This document shows positions 52,201 through 60,576 of a DNA stretch of 64,000 bases, one piece after another. The stretch is from the NCBI GenBank assembly GCA_944386045.1, contig CALWZO010000024.1, positions 36,114 through 100,113 on the forward strand. Direction: 5' to 3'. Both the position numbers and the translations under genes were made by a program. The stretch is from an uncultured Clostridia bacterium. GTDB lineage: Bacteria; Bacillota; Clostridia; Oscillospirales; Ruminococcaceae. The notes beneath the pieces are model-generated. The model worked only from the letters and a program-made list of their open reading frames with translations. It did not search any database and was not told the DNA's origin. Position 1 is the stretch's first letter. Each line of letters starts with the position of its first letter.

Positions 52201-52918
52201 AATAATAACCGTTTTATCCCGAGAGCTTGGTGTGATAAATATTTATGTAAAAGGCGCTATGAGATTGAAAAACAAATTTCATAGCGCTGTAAGTCTGTTT
52301 GCGTACAGTGAATTTGTGGTTTTCCGGTCCCGTTCATCGGAGCTTTATCAACTTAACGAGGCGGAAGTAAAACATGTTTTTCATCGGCTGAGCGAAAATA
52401 TAGAATATCTGGCACTGGCCATGTATATGTCAGAACTGGTGTGCGAGGTCAGTGTGCCGGACGATATGAACAACGAGATACTGCGCCTGTTTCTGAACAT
52501 GCTCCATGTCATGTGCAGCAAAAGGTGGCCGGTGGACCTGTGCAAGGCGGCTTTTGAAATGCGCCTTATGTGCGACACCGGTTACAGGCCGGACCTGGTC
52601 GGGTGTAAAAGATGCGCCAAATACGAGGCGGAGTTGTTCTTCTTTGACACTGAAAACGGTCGGATTGTGTGCAACAGCTGTCAAAAGCCTTACGACCGCG
52701 GTTTTTACATAGCCGAAATGCCGACGGTAAACGCCCTCAGATATCTTGCCTATGCAGACCTGGAAAAGATGTTCGGCTTCAATATAACGGGTCTTTTCAA
52801 ATACCAGCTTTGCGCCATATGTGAAAGATATATACTTAACCATACCAAAGGCGAATATAAAACCTTGGACTTTTTAAAAAGCGTTATGACGGGAGAGGAG
52901 AATAAGATTGAAGGATAA
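52133..52918 (+). CDS. recO: DNA repair protein RecO
   Basis: A 261-residue protein that, with RecR and RecF, loads RecA and anneals DNA. The OB-fold N-terminus reads TQKITGIVLKEVKTKESDKIITVLSRELGVINIYVKGA. A zinc-binding set CKRCAKYEAE...CNSCQ lies at about residues 156-185. ATG at 52133 follows AAGGGAAG and gives the family start. It overlaps the end of the yqzL-like gene and the start of mutS2. recR is at 10 kb of this window. Confidence 0.93.
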   Translation: MAYQTQKITGIVLKEVKTKESDKIITVLSRELGVINIYVKGAMRLKNKFHSAVSLFAYSEFVVFRSRSSELYQLNEAEVKHVFHRLSENIEYLALAMYMSELVCEVSVPDDMNNEILRLFLNMLHVMCSKRWPVDLCKAAFEMRLMCDTGYRPDLVGCKRCAKYEAELFFFDTENGRIVCNSCQKPYDRGFYIAEMPTVNALRYLAYADLEKMFGFNITGLFKYQLCAICERYILNHTKGEYKTLDFLKSVMTGEENKIEG

Positions 52919-55283
52919 AAGCCTGAAAGCACTGGAATATGACAAAATTTTAAATATGCTGTCAGCCCTGTGCGTTTTTGAAGAAAACAAGCAGCGGGCG
53001 ATGAGCTTACAGCCCATGTCCGACCGGCAGCAGGTCAGACAGCGGCTGGAAAAGACAGATACTTTATCAGCTTATATATACAAATACTCAGCCCCCAGGC
53101 TGGACAGTGCCGCCGGGGCATACCGGGCTGTACAGCACAGCCGGAAAGGCGGCATGCTGTCCTGCGGCGAACTGCTGAGCGTGGCGCGCATGTACCGCAA
53201 TTTTACCGGTGTAAAAAAATGGTATTTCCGATACGACAGGAACAGCGAAATACTGGACTGGACATTTTCTTCAATATGGGAAAATGAACAGCTGGAAAAG
53301 GCAATATTTGATGCTATCCTGTCAGACAACCAGGTGGCGGATTCCGCCAGCGACGGGCTGTACGATGTGCGCCGCAGGATAAAACAGACCGAAAGCGCCG
53401 TAAGGGATAAGCTGGATGGCATAATACGCAGCCGGACTTATCAGAAGTATTTGCAGGAAGCCGTGGTTACAATAAGACAGAACAAATTTGTAATTCCGGT
53501 AAAGGCTGAATACAAAAACGAGATACAGGGTGTTGTACACGATGTTTCGGCCTCCGGCTCCACATTTTTCATCGAGCCGTCCGCCATTGTGGAACTCAAC
53601 AACCGTGTCATGCAGCTGTACAACCTGGAACAGGAAGAAATAAACAAAATCCTGATGAAATTTTCCGGCATGATAGCTTCCACAGAGCAGTTTTTTATGG
53701 ACAGCTACAGCAAACTGCTGGAAATTGACATGTGCATTGCCAAGGCAAAGCTTGCCATAAACATGCAGGCGGTAATGCCCAAAGTAAACGACGGTTTGCA
53801 GTTTAATTTGGTAAAGGCCAGACACCCACTTATTGAAAAGGAAAAAGTGGTGCCTATTGATATAAATCTTGGCTTTGATTACGATACCATGATTGTGACA
53901 GGCCCTAATACCGGCGGTAAAACAGTTACGCTGAAAACGGCCGGTCTGCTGTGCGCCATGGCCGCCAGCGGCCTTATGATACCGGCTCACGAAAGCAGTT
54001 CGGTATGCGTGTTTGAAAACATACTTGCGGATATAGGTGATGAGCAGAGCATACAGCAAAGCCTGTCCACCTTTTCCGGGCACATGACAAACATAGCCAG
54101 GATACTGGATATCGCCGACGAAAAAAGCCTGGTGCTCATGGACGAGCTGGGCGCCGGTACAGACCCGGCGGAAGGCGCCGCCCTGGCACTGAGCATAATC
54201 GAACAGCTGCGCAGGCAGGGAGCAAAGATAATTGCCACAACCCATTACGGAGAGCTGAAAATATTTGCACTGGAAACAGACGGTGTGCAGAATGCCAGCT
54301 GCGAATTTGACACAGAATCCCTGCGTCCCACATACAGGATAATAGTGGGCGTCCCCGGAAAATCCAATGCCTTTTACATAAGCAGAAGGCTGGGTATAAG
54401 CAATGAGATAATCAAAAATGCCAAAAGCCACCTGACCGGAGAGGAGAAAAGCCTTAACCGAGTGTTTTCACAGCTGGAAGAGATGAGAAAGCAGCTGAAA
54501 GAAAGCCAGGAAGAGGTGGAAAGACTGAAAGACTCCGCCGGCCACAAGATAAAACGGGCGCAGGAAAAAAGTGATGAAATAATACGCAAGGCCCAGCAGG
54601 AAGCAGATATGCTGACCCAAAGGGCAAGGCGGAGCGCGCAGAAGGTCCAGGACGAAGCGTATAAACTGTCCGACGAGCTGAAAGCTTTGCAAAAGCAGGA
54701 AAACCGTTCTGCCCGGCAAAGACTGCAACAGGCCAGGGATATCGCCAGAAACCAGACCAACAAACTGCTGTCCATGGTCAAGGAAGACCGGCCTGTACAG
54801 GAACACCCAAAGCTGGAAAAGGTCAAAAAAGGCGACAGGGTCATAATAGCGTCCCTGAACAAGCCTGCTGTGGTTCAGTCGGAGGCCAACTCTTCCGGAA
54901 TGGTGGATGTGGTGGCCGGAATTATCAAGACCAGGGTCCATATCAGCGACCTGTACGCCGACACATCCAAACCAAAACAGCCGGCAAGACAGCCGCGCAC
55001 TGCTGTTTCCAGGCCGAAAGACTCCGGCTCCGTCAGGGATTCCAACACAGAGATAAACCTGCTGGGAATGACTGTGGAGGATGCCATTCTGGAGGTTGAC
55101 AGGTTCCTGGACAACGGCGTCATGCGCAAACTGCATACCTTGTATATAATTCACGGAAAAGGCACCGGTGCCCTGCGCAGCGGTATACATGCCTACCTCA
55201 GAAAGCATCCCCATGTGGCATCTTTCCGTCTTGGTACCTACGGTGAAGGCGAAAGCGGTGTCACCGTTGTGGAACTGAAATAA
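52908..55283 (+). CDS. mutS2: MutS2 ATPase/endonuclease
   Basis: A 791-residue MutS-family protein without a mismatch-reading domain. In Bacillota it acts on collided ribosomes and on recombination intermediates. The ATPase core has Walker A GPNTGGKTVTLK and Walker B LVLMDELGAGTDP. A long coiled coil at about residues 515-640 (LEEMRKQLKESQEEVERLKD onward) precedes a KOW-like segment and the C-terminal Smr nuclease domain (about 715-791), with INLLGMTVEDAILEVD and IIHGKGTGALRSGIHAYL. It starts with TTG at 52908 behind GAGGAG and overlaps recO by 11 bases. Confidence 0.96.
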   Translation: MKDKSLKALEYDKILNMLSALCVFEENKQRAMSLQPMSDRQQVRQRLEKTDTLSAYIYKYSAPRLDSAAGAYRAVQHSRKGGMLSCGELLSVARMYRNFTGVKKWYFRYDRNSEILDWTFSSIWENEQLEKAIFDAILSDNQVADSASDGLYDVRRRIKQTESAVRDKLDGIIRSRTYQKYLQEAVVTIRQNKFVIPVKAEYKNEIQGVVHDVSASGSTFFIEPSAIVELNNRVMQLYNLEQEEINKILMKFSGMIASTEQFFMDSYSKLLEIDMCIAKAKLAINMQAVMPKVNDGLQFNLVKARHPLIEKEKVVPIDINLGFDYDTMIVTGPNTGGKTVTLKTAGLLCAMAASGLMIPAHESSSVCVFENILADIGDEQSIQQSLSTFSGHMTNIARILDIADEKSLVLMDELGAGTDPAEGAALALSIIEQLRRQGAKIIATTHYGELKIFALETDGVQNASCEFDTESLRPTYRIIVGVPGKSNAFYISRRLGISNEIIKNAKSHLTGEEKSLNRVFSQLEEMRKQLKESQEEVERLKDSAGHKIKRAQEKSDEIIRKAQQEADMLTQRARRSAQKVQDEAYKLSDELKALQKQENRSARQRLQQARDIARNQTNKLLSMVKEDRPVQEHPKLEKVKKGDRVIIASLNKPAVVQSEANSSGMVDVVAGIIKTRVHISDLYADTSKPKQPARQPRTAVSRPKDSGSVRDSNTEINLLGMTVEDAILEVDRFLDNGVMRKLHTLYIIHGKGTGALRSGIHAYLRKHPHVASFRLGTYGEGESGVTVVELK

Positions 55284-55332
55284 CCGCGGAAATATTTCGC
55301 AAAATAATATATACAAAAAAAGTGAATAATAC

Positions 55333-55362
55333 TTGACAAGGATATATACCTTTAAATATAAT
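55333..55362 (+). promoter_or_regulatory. Promoter of the second MATE gene
   Basis: TTGACA at 55333-55338 and TATAAT at 55357-55362, 18 bases apart, with a near-palindrome AAGGATATATACCTT starting at 55338 in the spacer. About 85 bases of leader follow. Confidence 0.7.
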
Positions 55363-55446
55363 TATATTGTTTTTGTTATATAAGCAAAATTTGCTTGTAT
55401 TTGTTTTACAGACCTATATTTTTTAACGAAGAAAGGATGTGCTTTT

Positions 55447-56811
55447 TTGGCAAGAGATTTTACAAGCGGAAATCCGGCAAAGGTTATTTTCGCCTTTGCT
55501 ATGCCTATGCTTATAGGTAACCTTTTTCAGCAGATGTACAGCACAGTTGACCAGATTATAGTAGGTAACTTTGAAGGTAAAAACGCGTTGGCAGCCGTCA
55601 GCGGCAGCGCCAGTGTACAGTTTTTGATTTTCGCTGTTGCTTTTGGTTTTACAGCAGGTATGTCTGTTGTTCTTTCGCAGGTTTACGGCGCAAGGGATTA
55701 CGAAAGGCTTAAAAGGGTTTTCTCCACAGGTTTCATATTTGTTATAGCCCTGGCTGTAGTCCTGGGCCTTTTCGGCGTACTTATCTCCAGACCTATACTT
55801 AACATGATGGGCACGCCGGCTGAGATAATGGACGGTGCGACTACATATCTGAGGATAATGTTCCTGGGCTTGCCGGCCATGTTTTTGTACAACATGTACG
55901 CATCAGTTCTGCGCGCAATCGGCGACAGTAAAACACCGCTGTATTTTCTGATTGTTGCCTGTATTATCAACATTGTGCTGGACTATGTTTTTGTTGCATT
56001 TTTCGGCATGGGCGTTGCCGGTGTTGCGTGGGCTACACTTATCGCACAACTGGTCAGCGGTATACTGTGCCATCTCTATGTCGGCAAAAGAGTGCAGATT
56101 TTCCGGTTGCATAAAAGTGAATGGATTTTTGACAAAACCATTATCGGTGCCATAATAAATTATGGCCTGCCGTCTGCTGTACAGCAGTCCATCGTTTCCA
56201 TCAGCATGCTGTTTGTACAGTCATTCGTTAACTCTTTCGGTGCGGATATGATGGCTGCCTTCGGCGTATCCAGCAGGATTGAAAACTTTGTAACAATGCC
56301 TTTGATGAACTTTGCAATGGCTCTGTCAATGTATGCAGGTCAGAACATAGGCGCAGGCAAAGAAAAGAGAGCTATCGACGGTGTAAAAGCCACTATGGTA
56401 ATGCAGCTTATATTCTCTTTTGCCATGGCATTCATACTGCCTTTTGTTGCACCCAAACTTATCGACCTGTTCGGTCTTGCCAATGACCCGGATGTAGTAA
56501 GACTTGGTGTTATGGGTATAGATTTCAGTTCCAAATTCCTGTTTGTTTTCGGTTTGTTCCAGGCATTGAACCAGTTCCACCGCGGTGTTGGCGACACAGG
56601 ATTTTCAATGTTTGCCAGCTTGTGCATGGTGTTTGTGCGTATTCCCGCAACCTATCTGATGGTTTACATTCTGTCTTTCGGAGAAATCTCCATATGGGCA
56701 GGTATGATCAGCGGCTGGGTGACAGCACTGGCTGTAAATACCATCAGGTTCCTTACCGGCGGCTGGAAAGGCAAAGCTTATGTTCAGAGAACAGATGCTG
56801 CCGAAGCTTAA
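55447..56811 (+). CDS. MATE family efflux transporter
   Basis: A 454-residue member of the same superfamily as the protein at 444 but of a different subgroup. The start DFTSGNPAKVIFAFAMPMLIGNLFQQMYSTVDQIIVGNF and the second-half NYGLPSAVQQSIVSISMLFVQSFVNSFG mark the two halves. About 12 helices. It starts with TTG at 55447; AAGGAT lies about ten bases before it and no better start is seen. It is a single-gene unit with its own promoter and a hairpin terminator. The substrate is unknown. Confidence 0.9.
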   Translation: MARDFTSGNPAKVIFAFAMPMLIGNLFQQMYSTVDQIIVGNFEGKNALAAVSGSASVQFLIFAVAFGFTAGMSVVLSQVYGARDYERLKRVFSTGFIFVIALAVVLGLFGVLISRPILNMMGTPAEIMDGATTYLRIMFLGLPAMFLYNMYASVLRAIGDSKTPLYFLIVACIINIVLDYVFVAFFGMGVAGVAWATLIAQLVSGILCHLYVGKRVQIFRLHKSEWIFDKTIIGAIINYGLPSAVQQSIVSISMLFVQSFVNSFGADMMAAFGVSSRIENFVTMPLMNFAMALSMYAGQNIGAGKEKRAIDGVKATMVMQLIFSFAMAFILPFVAPKLIDLFGLANDPDVVRLGVMGIDFSSKFLFVFGLFQALNQFHRGVGDTGFSMFASLCMVFVRIPATYLMVYILSFGEISIWAGMISGWVTALAVNTIRFLTGGWKGKAYVQRTDAAEA

Positions 56812-56831
56812 AATATATTGATTTTGATTAC

Positions 56832-56866
56832 AGAATAAGGCTGCTGTGGCAGCCTTATTCTTGTTT
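56832..56866 (+). terminator. Probable terminator of the second MATE gene
   Basis: A perfect 13-bp stem (56832-56844 with 56849-56861) with a TGTG loop; the T-tract is short and interrupted. Confidence 0.65.
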
Positions 56867-56872
56867 GACAAA
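56864..56872 (-). promoter_or_regulatory. Possible Spo0A box upstream of spoIIGA
   Basis: On the minus strand the sequence reads TTTGTCAAA, an exact match to the 0A-box pattern TTTGTCRAA, about 55 bases before spoIIGA. In Bacillus this operon is activated by Spo0A~P. I could not place a convincing -10 box at the usual distance. Confidence 0.45.
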
Positions 56873-56924
56873 AATTTACATATTTCGCGCCCTGTCAGTA
56901 ATAAAATTATAAACGGGTGATAAA

Positions 56925-57779
56925 GTGAAGATAACGGTGTATCTGGATATGCTGATAATAACCAACCTGCTGGTGAATTATTTTCTTTTAAAAATAACCG
57001 CAGTTATTGCCGGCATAGCGATGGAAAGAAAAAGAGCGATAGCAGCCTCTGTGACAGGAGCTTTATTTTCGCTGTCGATATTCCTGCCGCAAAACATTCC
57101 CGTTTCCTTTATTATAAAAACTGCATCTGTAATGTGCTGCTGTCTGTGTGCTTTCGGGTTTGGCTCGCTGTCTGTGTTTATAAGGAACAGCGCCTGCCTT
57201 TTGGCGGCAAACCTGCTGTTGTCAGGTTTTCTTATGGCGGTTTTTCAGAACAGCCCTACAGTGTACATAAACAACCATAATTATTATTTCAACATAAATC
57301 CCGTACTGCTGGCGGCGTGTATATTTGCGGTATACGGGGCCATTACGGCGGTTGAGATGCTGTATTCCCGCGCGGATAAAAGGCTGACCTTTCCTGTGAC
57401 CATAACCCTGAACGGAAAAAGTGTCAGCGGCACTGCTTTTTACGACACCGGCTTTAAAGTCAGGGATATTCTGGGCAACAGGCCGGTTGTTATGTGTGAA
57501 TACGAGTTTTTCAGGGTGTGCATGGAAGAAGAACAGCAAAGACGGGTGGAGGATTTTGCATCCGGTAACCCTCATGGAAAGATTATACCGATTTTTTACA
57601 GCGATGTTTCCGGCGAAGGGATGCTGGCGGGTGTAAAAGTAGCTGAGCTGACAGTCTGTCTGGACGGAAACAGAAAAAAGGTCCTGCAAGGAGCAATTCT
57701 GGCGCTGGCACAAAAGAAAATCCTGTCCGGTGCCCAGATAATTTTCGGCAAAGAAATTTATAATATATTAGGAGAATAA
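56925..57779 (+). CDS. spoIIGA: Sigma-E processing peptidase SpoIIGA
   Basis: A 284-residue membrane aspartic protease that cuts pro-SigE when the forespore signals. Residues 1-150 hold about five helices. The C-terminal soluble domain carries the aspartate in TAFYDTGFKVRD at about residue 170, where Bacillus has DTGN; the pattern D-T-G is kept. ATPase or other domains are absent. It starts with GTG at 56925 behind GGGTGAT. sigE follows after two bases, the standard order. Confidence 0.92.
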   Translation: MKITVYLDMLIITNLLVNYFLLKITAVIAGIAMERKRAIAASVTGALFSLSIFLPQNIPVSFIIKTASVMCCCLCAFGFGSLSVFIRNSACLLAANLLLSGFLMAVFQNSPTVYINNHNYYFNINPVLLAACIFAVYGAITAVEMLYSRADKRLTFPVTITLNGKSVSGTAFYDTGFKVRDILGNRPVVMCEYEFFRVCMEEEQQRRVEDFASGNPHGKIIPIFYSDVSGEGMLAGVKVAELTVCLDGNRKKVLQGAILALAQKKILSGAQIIFGKEIYNILGE

Positions 57780-57781
57780 AT

Positions 57782-58480
57782 ATGTTTGAAAAAGTTCTTT
57801 TCAGGATGTTAAAAATTTTAGGAAAGTTACAGAAAATTTTTTACATCAACGGCCCCCGGGTACTGCCGCCGCCCCTTACGCCAAAGCAGGAAGAAGAGGT
57901 TTTCCGCGGCCTTGAAGCCAAACAGCAGGACGCTGTAAACAAACTGATAGTGCACAACCTGCGCCTGGTGGTATACATTGCCAAAAAATTTGAAAACACC
58001 TGTGTGCCCATTGATGACCTGACATCCATAGGAACTATGGGGCTGATAAAGGCGGTAAAAAGTTTTGTCCCTTCCAAAAACATAAAATTTGCAACCTATG
58101 CGTCCAGGTGTGTAGAAAACGAAATTCTTATGTATCTGCGCAAGCGGTCAAACAGGAATATTGATATAAGCATGGATGAAGCACTGTCCACAGACGCCGA
58201 CGGAAACGAGCTGAACCTTATTGATGTACTTTATACCGATGAAAACGAGGTCAGCAAAAATATAGAGGAGGAAAGCGACAGGATAACCCTGTGGAATTCT
58301 CTCAACAGCCTGCCGGCAAGAGAAAGGGAAATAATGGTAATGCGTTTCGGGCTGTCCGGCCGGCAGGAAAAAACCCAGAAAGAAGTTGCGGACATAATAG
58401 GTATTTCACAGTCCTATATATCAAGGCTGGAAAAAAGAATTCTGAAAAAGCTCAAAAGAGAAATAGAAAAAATTGGTTAG
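57782..58480 (+). CDS. sigE: RNA polymerase sporulation sigma factor SigE (pro-form)
   Basis: A 232-residue mother-cell sigma factor made as an inactive precursor. The N-terminal pro-sequence (about residues 1-25) ends near FYINGPRVLPPPL, the expected SpoIIGA cleavage region. Region 2 reads HNLRLVVYIAKKFENT and DLTSIGTMGLIKAVKSF; the promoter-melting part is KFATYASRCVENEILMYLRK; region 4 is TQKEVADIIGISQSYISRLEKRIL. Length is close to Bacillus SigE. sigG follows 74 bases after the stop. Confidence 0.96.
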   Translation: MFEKVLFRMLKILGKLQKIFYINGPRVLPPPLTPKQEEEVFRGLEAKQQDAVNKLIVHNLRLVVYIAKKFENTCVPIDDLTSIGTMGLIKAVKSFVPSKNIKFATYASRCVENEILMYLRKRSNRNIDISMDEALSTDADGNELNLIDVLYTDENEVSKNIEEESDRITLWNSLNSLPAREREIMVMRFGLSGRQEKTQKEVADIIGISQSYISRLEKRILKKLKREIEKIG

Positions 58481-58554
58481 CAACAATTTACATACATAAT
58501 ACATCACTTTCTTACAGATAATTATCTTGAATAATTATGTAGGGAAGTGATGTT

Positions 58555-59331
58555 CTGTTTTACAAAAAAGTTGAAATAACCGGTATAAACACTGCGGACC
58601 TGCCTGTTTTAAGCGACAGTCAGAGACAAAGCCTGATACTGAAAATGAAAGACGGGGACAAAAAGGCCAAGGACACGCTGGTTATGGCAAACTTGAAACT
58701 GATACTCAGCATAATACAAAAGGTCAACAGCAAAAACATAGACCCGGACGACCTTTTTCAGGTGGGCTGTATAGGTCTGATAAAGGCGCTGAATAACTTT
58801 GACCCGGCGCTTAATGTGCAGTTTTCCACCTATGGGGTGGTAATGATACTGGGAGAAATCAAAAGATATATCCGTGACAGCAGTGCGGTGAGGGTCAGCC
58901 GAGGGACAAAGGACCTGGCTTACAAAGCGCTTAATTTCAAGGAAGAATATATAAAGGAAAACGACGCCGAGCCCACGATAGACGAAATAGCCCGGCATCT
59001 TAATACCACAACATATAAGATAAGCAGTGCCCTGGAAGCCATTTCCCCGGCGGTTTCGCTGTACGAGCCGGCTTTCAGCGACGAAAGCGACGGAGTATAC
59101 CTGCTGGACCAGGTGACCGGCGAAAATTTTGAAGAGGCCTTTTCATCAAAAACAGTTGTACAGCAGGTGCTGCACAATCTGAAAAAACGCGAAAAGCGAA
59201 TTATGAATTTAAGATATATACAGGGCAAAACCCAGACCCAGGTTGCGTCAATTATCGGTATCAGCCAAGCGCAGGTATCCAGAATAGAAAAGCATGTTCT
59301 GTCCAGCGTGAAAAAACGGCTGAACGCATAG
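58555..59331 (+). CDS. sigG: RNA polymerase sporulation sigma factor SigG, with a non-standard start
   Basis: A forespore sigma factor of 258 residues if read from CTG 58555. The family N-terminus is visible in frame: YKKVEITGINTADLPVLSD, matching the known KVEICGVDTSKLPVL, and the CTG gives exactly the expected eight residues up to KVEI. The first in-frame ATG (58645) would remove about 30 conserved residues. Region 2 is NLKLILSIIQKVN to FSTYGVVMILGEIKRYIRD, and region 4 ends IIGISQAQVSRIEKHVL. AGGGA at 58541-58545 lies nine bases before CTG. An ATG at 58550 is out of frame by one base at a run of six A (58564-58569), so an indel is the other explanation. Confidence 0.9.
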   Translation: MFYKKVEITGINTADLPVLSDSQRQSLILKMKDGDKKAKDTLVMANLKLILSIIQKVNSKNIDPDDLFQVGCIGLIKALNNFDPALNVQFSTYGVVMILGEIKRYIRDSSAVRVSRGTKDLAYKALNFKEEYIKENDAEPTIDEIARHLNTTTYKISSALEAISPAVSLYEPAFSDESDGVYLLDQVTGENFEEAFSSKTVVQQVLHNLKKREKRIMNLRYIQGKTQTQVASIIGISQAQVSRIEKHVLSSVKKRLNA

Positions 59332-59343
59332 CAATTCACAAAC

Positions 59344-59384
59344 AAACACCCTCTGTGCATATACTTATGTATGGGGGTGTTTTT
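59344..59384 (+). promoter_or_regulatory. Hairpin covering the ylmC ribosome binding site
   Basis: AAACACCC (59344-59351) pairs with GGGTGTTT (59375-59382), with a second small stem inside. The right arm holds the GGGGGTG ribosome binding site of ylmC and ends in four T, so it may act as terminator of sigG and also mask ylmC translation. Confidence 0.55.
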
Positions 59385-59666
59385 ATGGTATCTCTTTCTT
59401 TACTGTGTCAGAAGGATATTATAAATATATCCAACGGACAAAACATAGGCCGTGCCGACGATATAGAATTTGACGAAAGATCAGCGCAGGTTCACAACCT
59501 GGTGGTTTTCGGCAGACCAAAATTTTTCGGACTGCTGGGCAGGGGCAAAGATGTAAAGGTCCCGTGGGAAGATGTGGTCACAATAGGAAGGGATGTTATA
59601 CTTATACAATCTTTAAATGTAAAGGACAGCGATAAAAACGGAAAGATAAAGGTCAATTATGGCTGA
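59385..59666 (+). CDS. ylmC: YlmC/YmxH family sporulation protein (PRC-barrel)
   Basis: A 93-residue protein with a PRC-barrel fold, typical of the YlmC/YmxH family found near sigE/sigG. The pattern is QKDIINISNGQNIGRADDIEFDERSAQVHNLVVFGRPKFFGLLGRGKDVKVPWEDVVTIGRDVILI. Its function is unknown. ATG at 59385 follows GGGGGTG by five bases; the frame to 59355 precedes that site. Confidence 0.88.
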   Translation: MVSLSLLCQKDIINISNGQNIGRADDIEFDERSAQVHNLVVFGRPKFFGLLGRGKDVKVPWEDVVTIGRDVILIQSLNVKDSDKNGKIKVNYG

Positions 59667-59677
59667 TGCACCTTTTG

Positions 59678-59714
59678 TTGCTATATGCCCGCTTTATTTG
59701 TTATAATAAAGCGG
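59678..59714 (+). promoter_or_regulatory. Probable promoter with a perfect dyad, upstream of the lipoprotein gene
   Basis: TTGCTA (59678-59683) and TATAAT (59702-59707), 18 bases apart. CCGCTTTATT (59689-59698) and its exact complement (59705-59714) flank a six-base centre that includes part of the -10 box. Confidence 0.55.
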
Positions 59715-59744
59715 AAATACAGCAATCGGCGGAGGATTGAATTT

Positions 59745-60416
59745 ATGAAAAATATTGTAAAGCTATTTTTGCCTTTTGTTTTCCTGGTGTTTATGACAGC
59801 CTGCGTCCGGCAGCCGGAGCCGGGCAGTTCACAGCCGGTTGACGGCAGTTCGGCAGGCCGGCAGTCACAGCAGCCTGAAACAGATCAGTCGCTTCTGATT
59901 GACAGCAATACAATAAGCCGGGCGCTGGTGTGGTCAATGCGCACCGATTGCGATATCACTTCACCGCAGTTTGACACATTTCAGCTTATTGTAAGACTGG
60001 CCGTTCGGCAGCAGCCGGAGTACTGCTATTACGGATTATTCCCCACAAACGAAAAACGGGAAACCGTTTTTCGGATGGACAAGTGTGACAGAATGCTTTA
60101 TGAAATTTTCGGCGAGGATGTCCGGACGGCAGAAAGTGTTTTCAAAGATGCCGGGGTGGATGTATCTGACGGAACAGCCACCTTCTCCACCGATTTCGGC
60201 TGGGGTGTTCAGCGGTATTGCCCCGGGGACTTTATGTCCAGCAGGTTTTTGACGGACCAAAATCAGGTGGAGTGTGAGTTTGAGCTGTTTGTTCCGGTAA
60301 AAGATGCGCAGGACCCGCAGTCTGTGTCTGATGGATATTATAAAATAGTATATGATATCATCACGGAAAACGGACACAGCTTTTTAAGGTTTAACCGTAT
60401 GGAGAAAAAGCGGTAA
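59745..60416 (+). CDS. Lipoprotein of unknown function
   Basis: A 223-residue lipoprotein. Signal helix IVKLFLPFVFLVF and lipobox MTAC place the lipidated cysteine at about residue 20. A Ser/Gln/Pro-rich linker (about residues 21-50) precedes a globular domain with several tyrosines and four cysteines (TDCD, EYCYYG, DKCDR, QRYCPGD), which may form disulfides outside the membrane. I recognise no family. ATG at 59745 follows CGGAGG. It has its own promoter and dyad and lies between the sporulation cluster and rpsB. Confidence 0.72.
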   Translation: MKNIVKLFLPFVFLVFMTACVRQPEPGSSQPVDGSSAGRQSQQPETDQSLLIDSNTISRALVWSMRTDCDITSPQFDTFQLIVRLAVRQQPEYCYYGLFPTNEKRETVFRMDKCDRMLYEIFGEDVRTAESVFKDAGVDVSDGTATFSTDFGWGVQRYCPGDFMSSRFLTDQNQVECEFELFVPVKDAQDPQSVSDGYYKIVYDIITENGHSFLRFNRMEKKR

Positions 60417-60436
60417 AATGCAAGTAATACAGCCTA

Positions 60437-60474
60437 TTGACACCGACGCTTTGATATGATAAAATATCAAAGCG
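60437..60474 (+). promoter_or_regulatory. rpsB promoter with a perfect overlapping dyad
   Basis: TTGACA at 60437-60442 and TAAAAT at 60460-60465, 17 bases apart. An 11-bp perfect inverted repeat (CGCTTTGATAT at 60447-60457 and its complement at 60464-60474, six-base centre) covers the spacer and -10 box. Confidence 0.75.
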
Positions 60475-60485
60475 CGATTACGCAC

Positions 60486-60547
60486 GCTGTATTCCTTACG
60501 GGCGGTGTATCAACGATATTACCCGTAAAAATCAAGCAAAATACAGC
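60486..60547 (+). promoter_or_regulatory. Structured leader of rpsB (possible S2 autoregulatory RNA)
   Basis: GCTGTATT (60486-60493) pairs with AATACAGC (60540-60547), enclosing a hairpin TTACGGG (60496-60502) with CCCGTAA (60522-60528). Leaders of this kind before rpsB are known or suspected to bind S2; that role is inferred here. Confidence 0.6.
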
Positions 60548-60576
60548 GGAGGTACTAACCAAACGGAGGTAAAATT

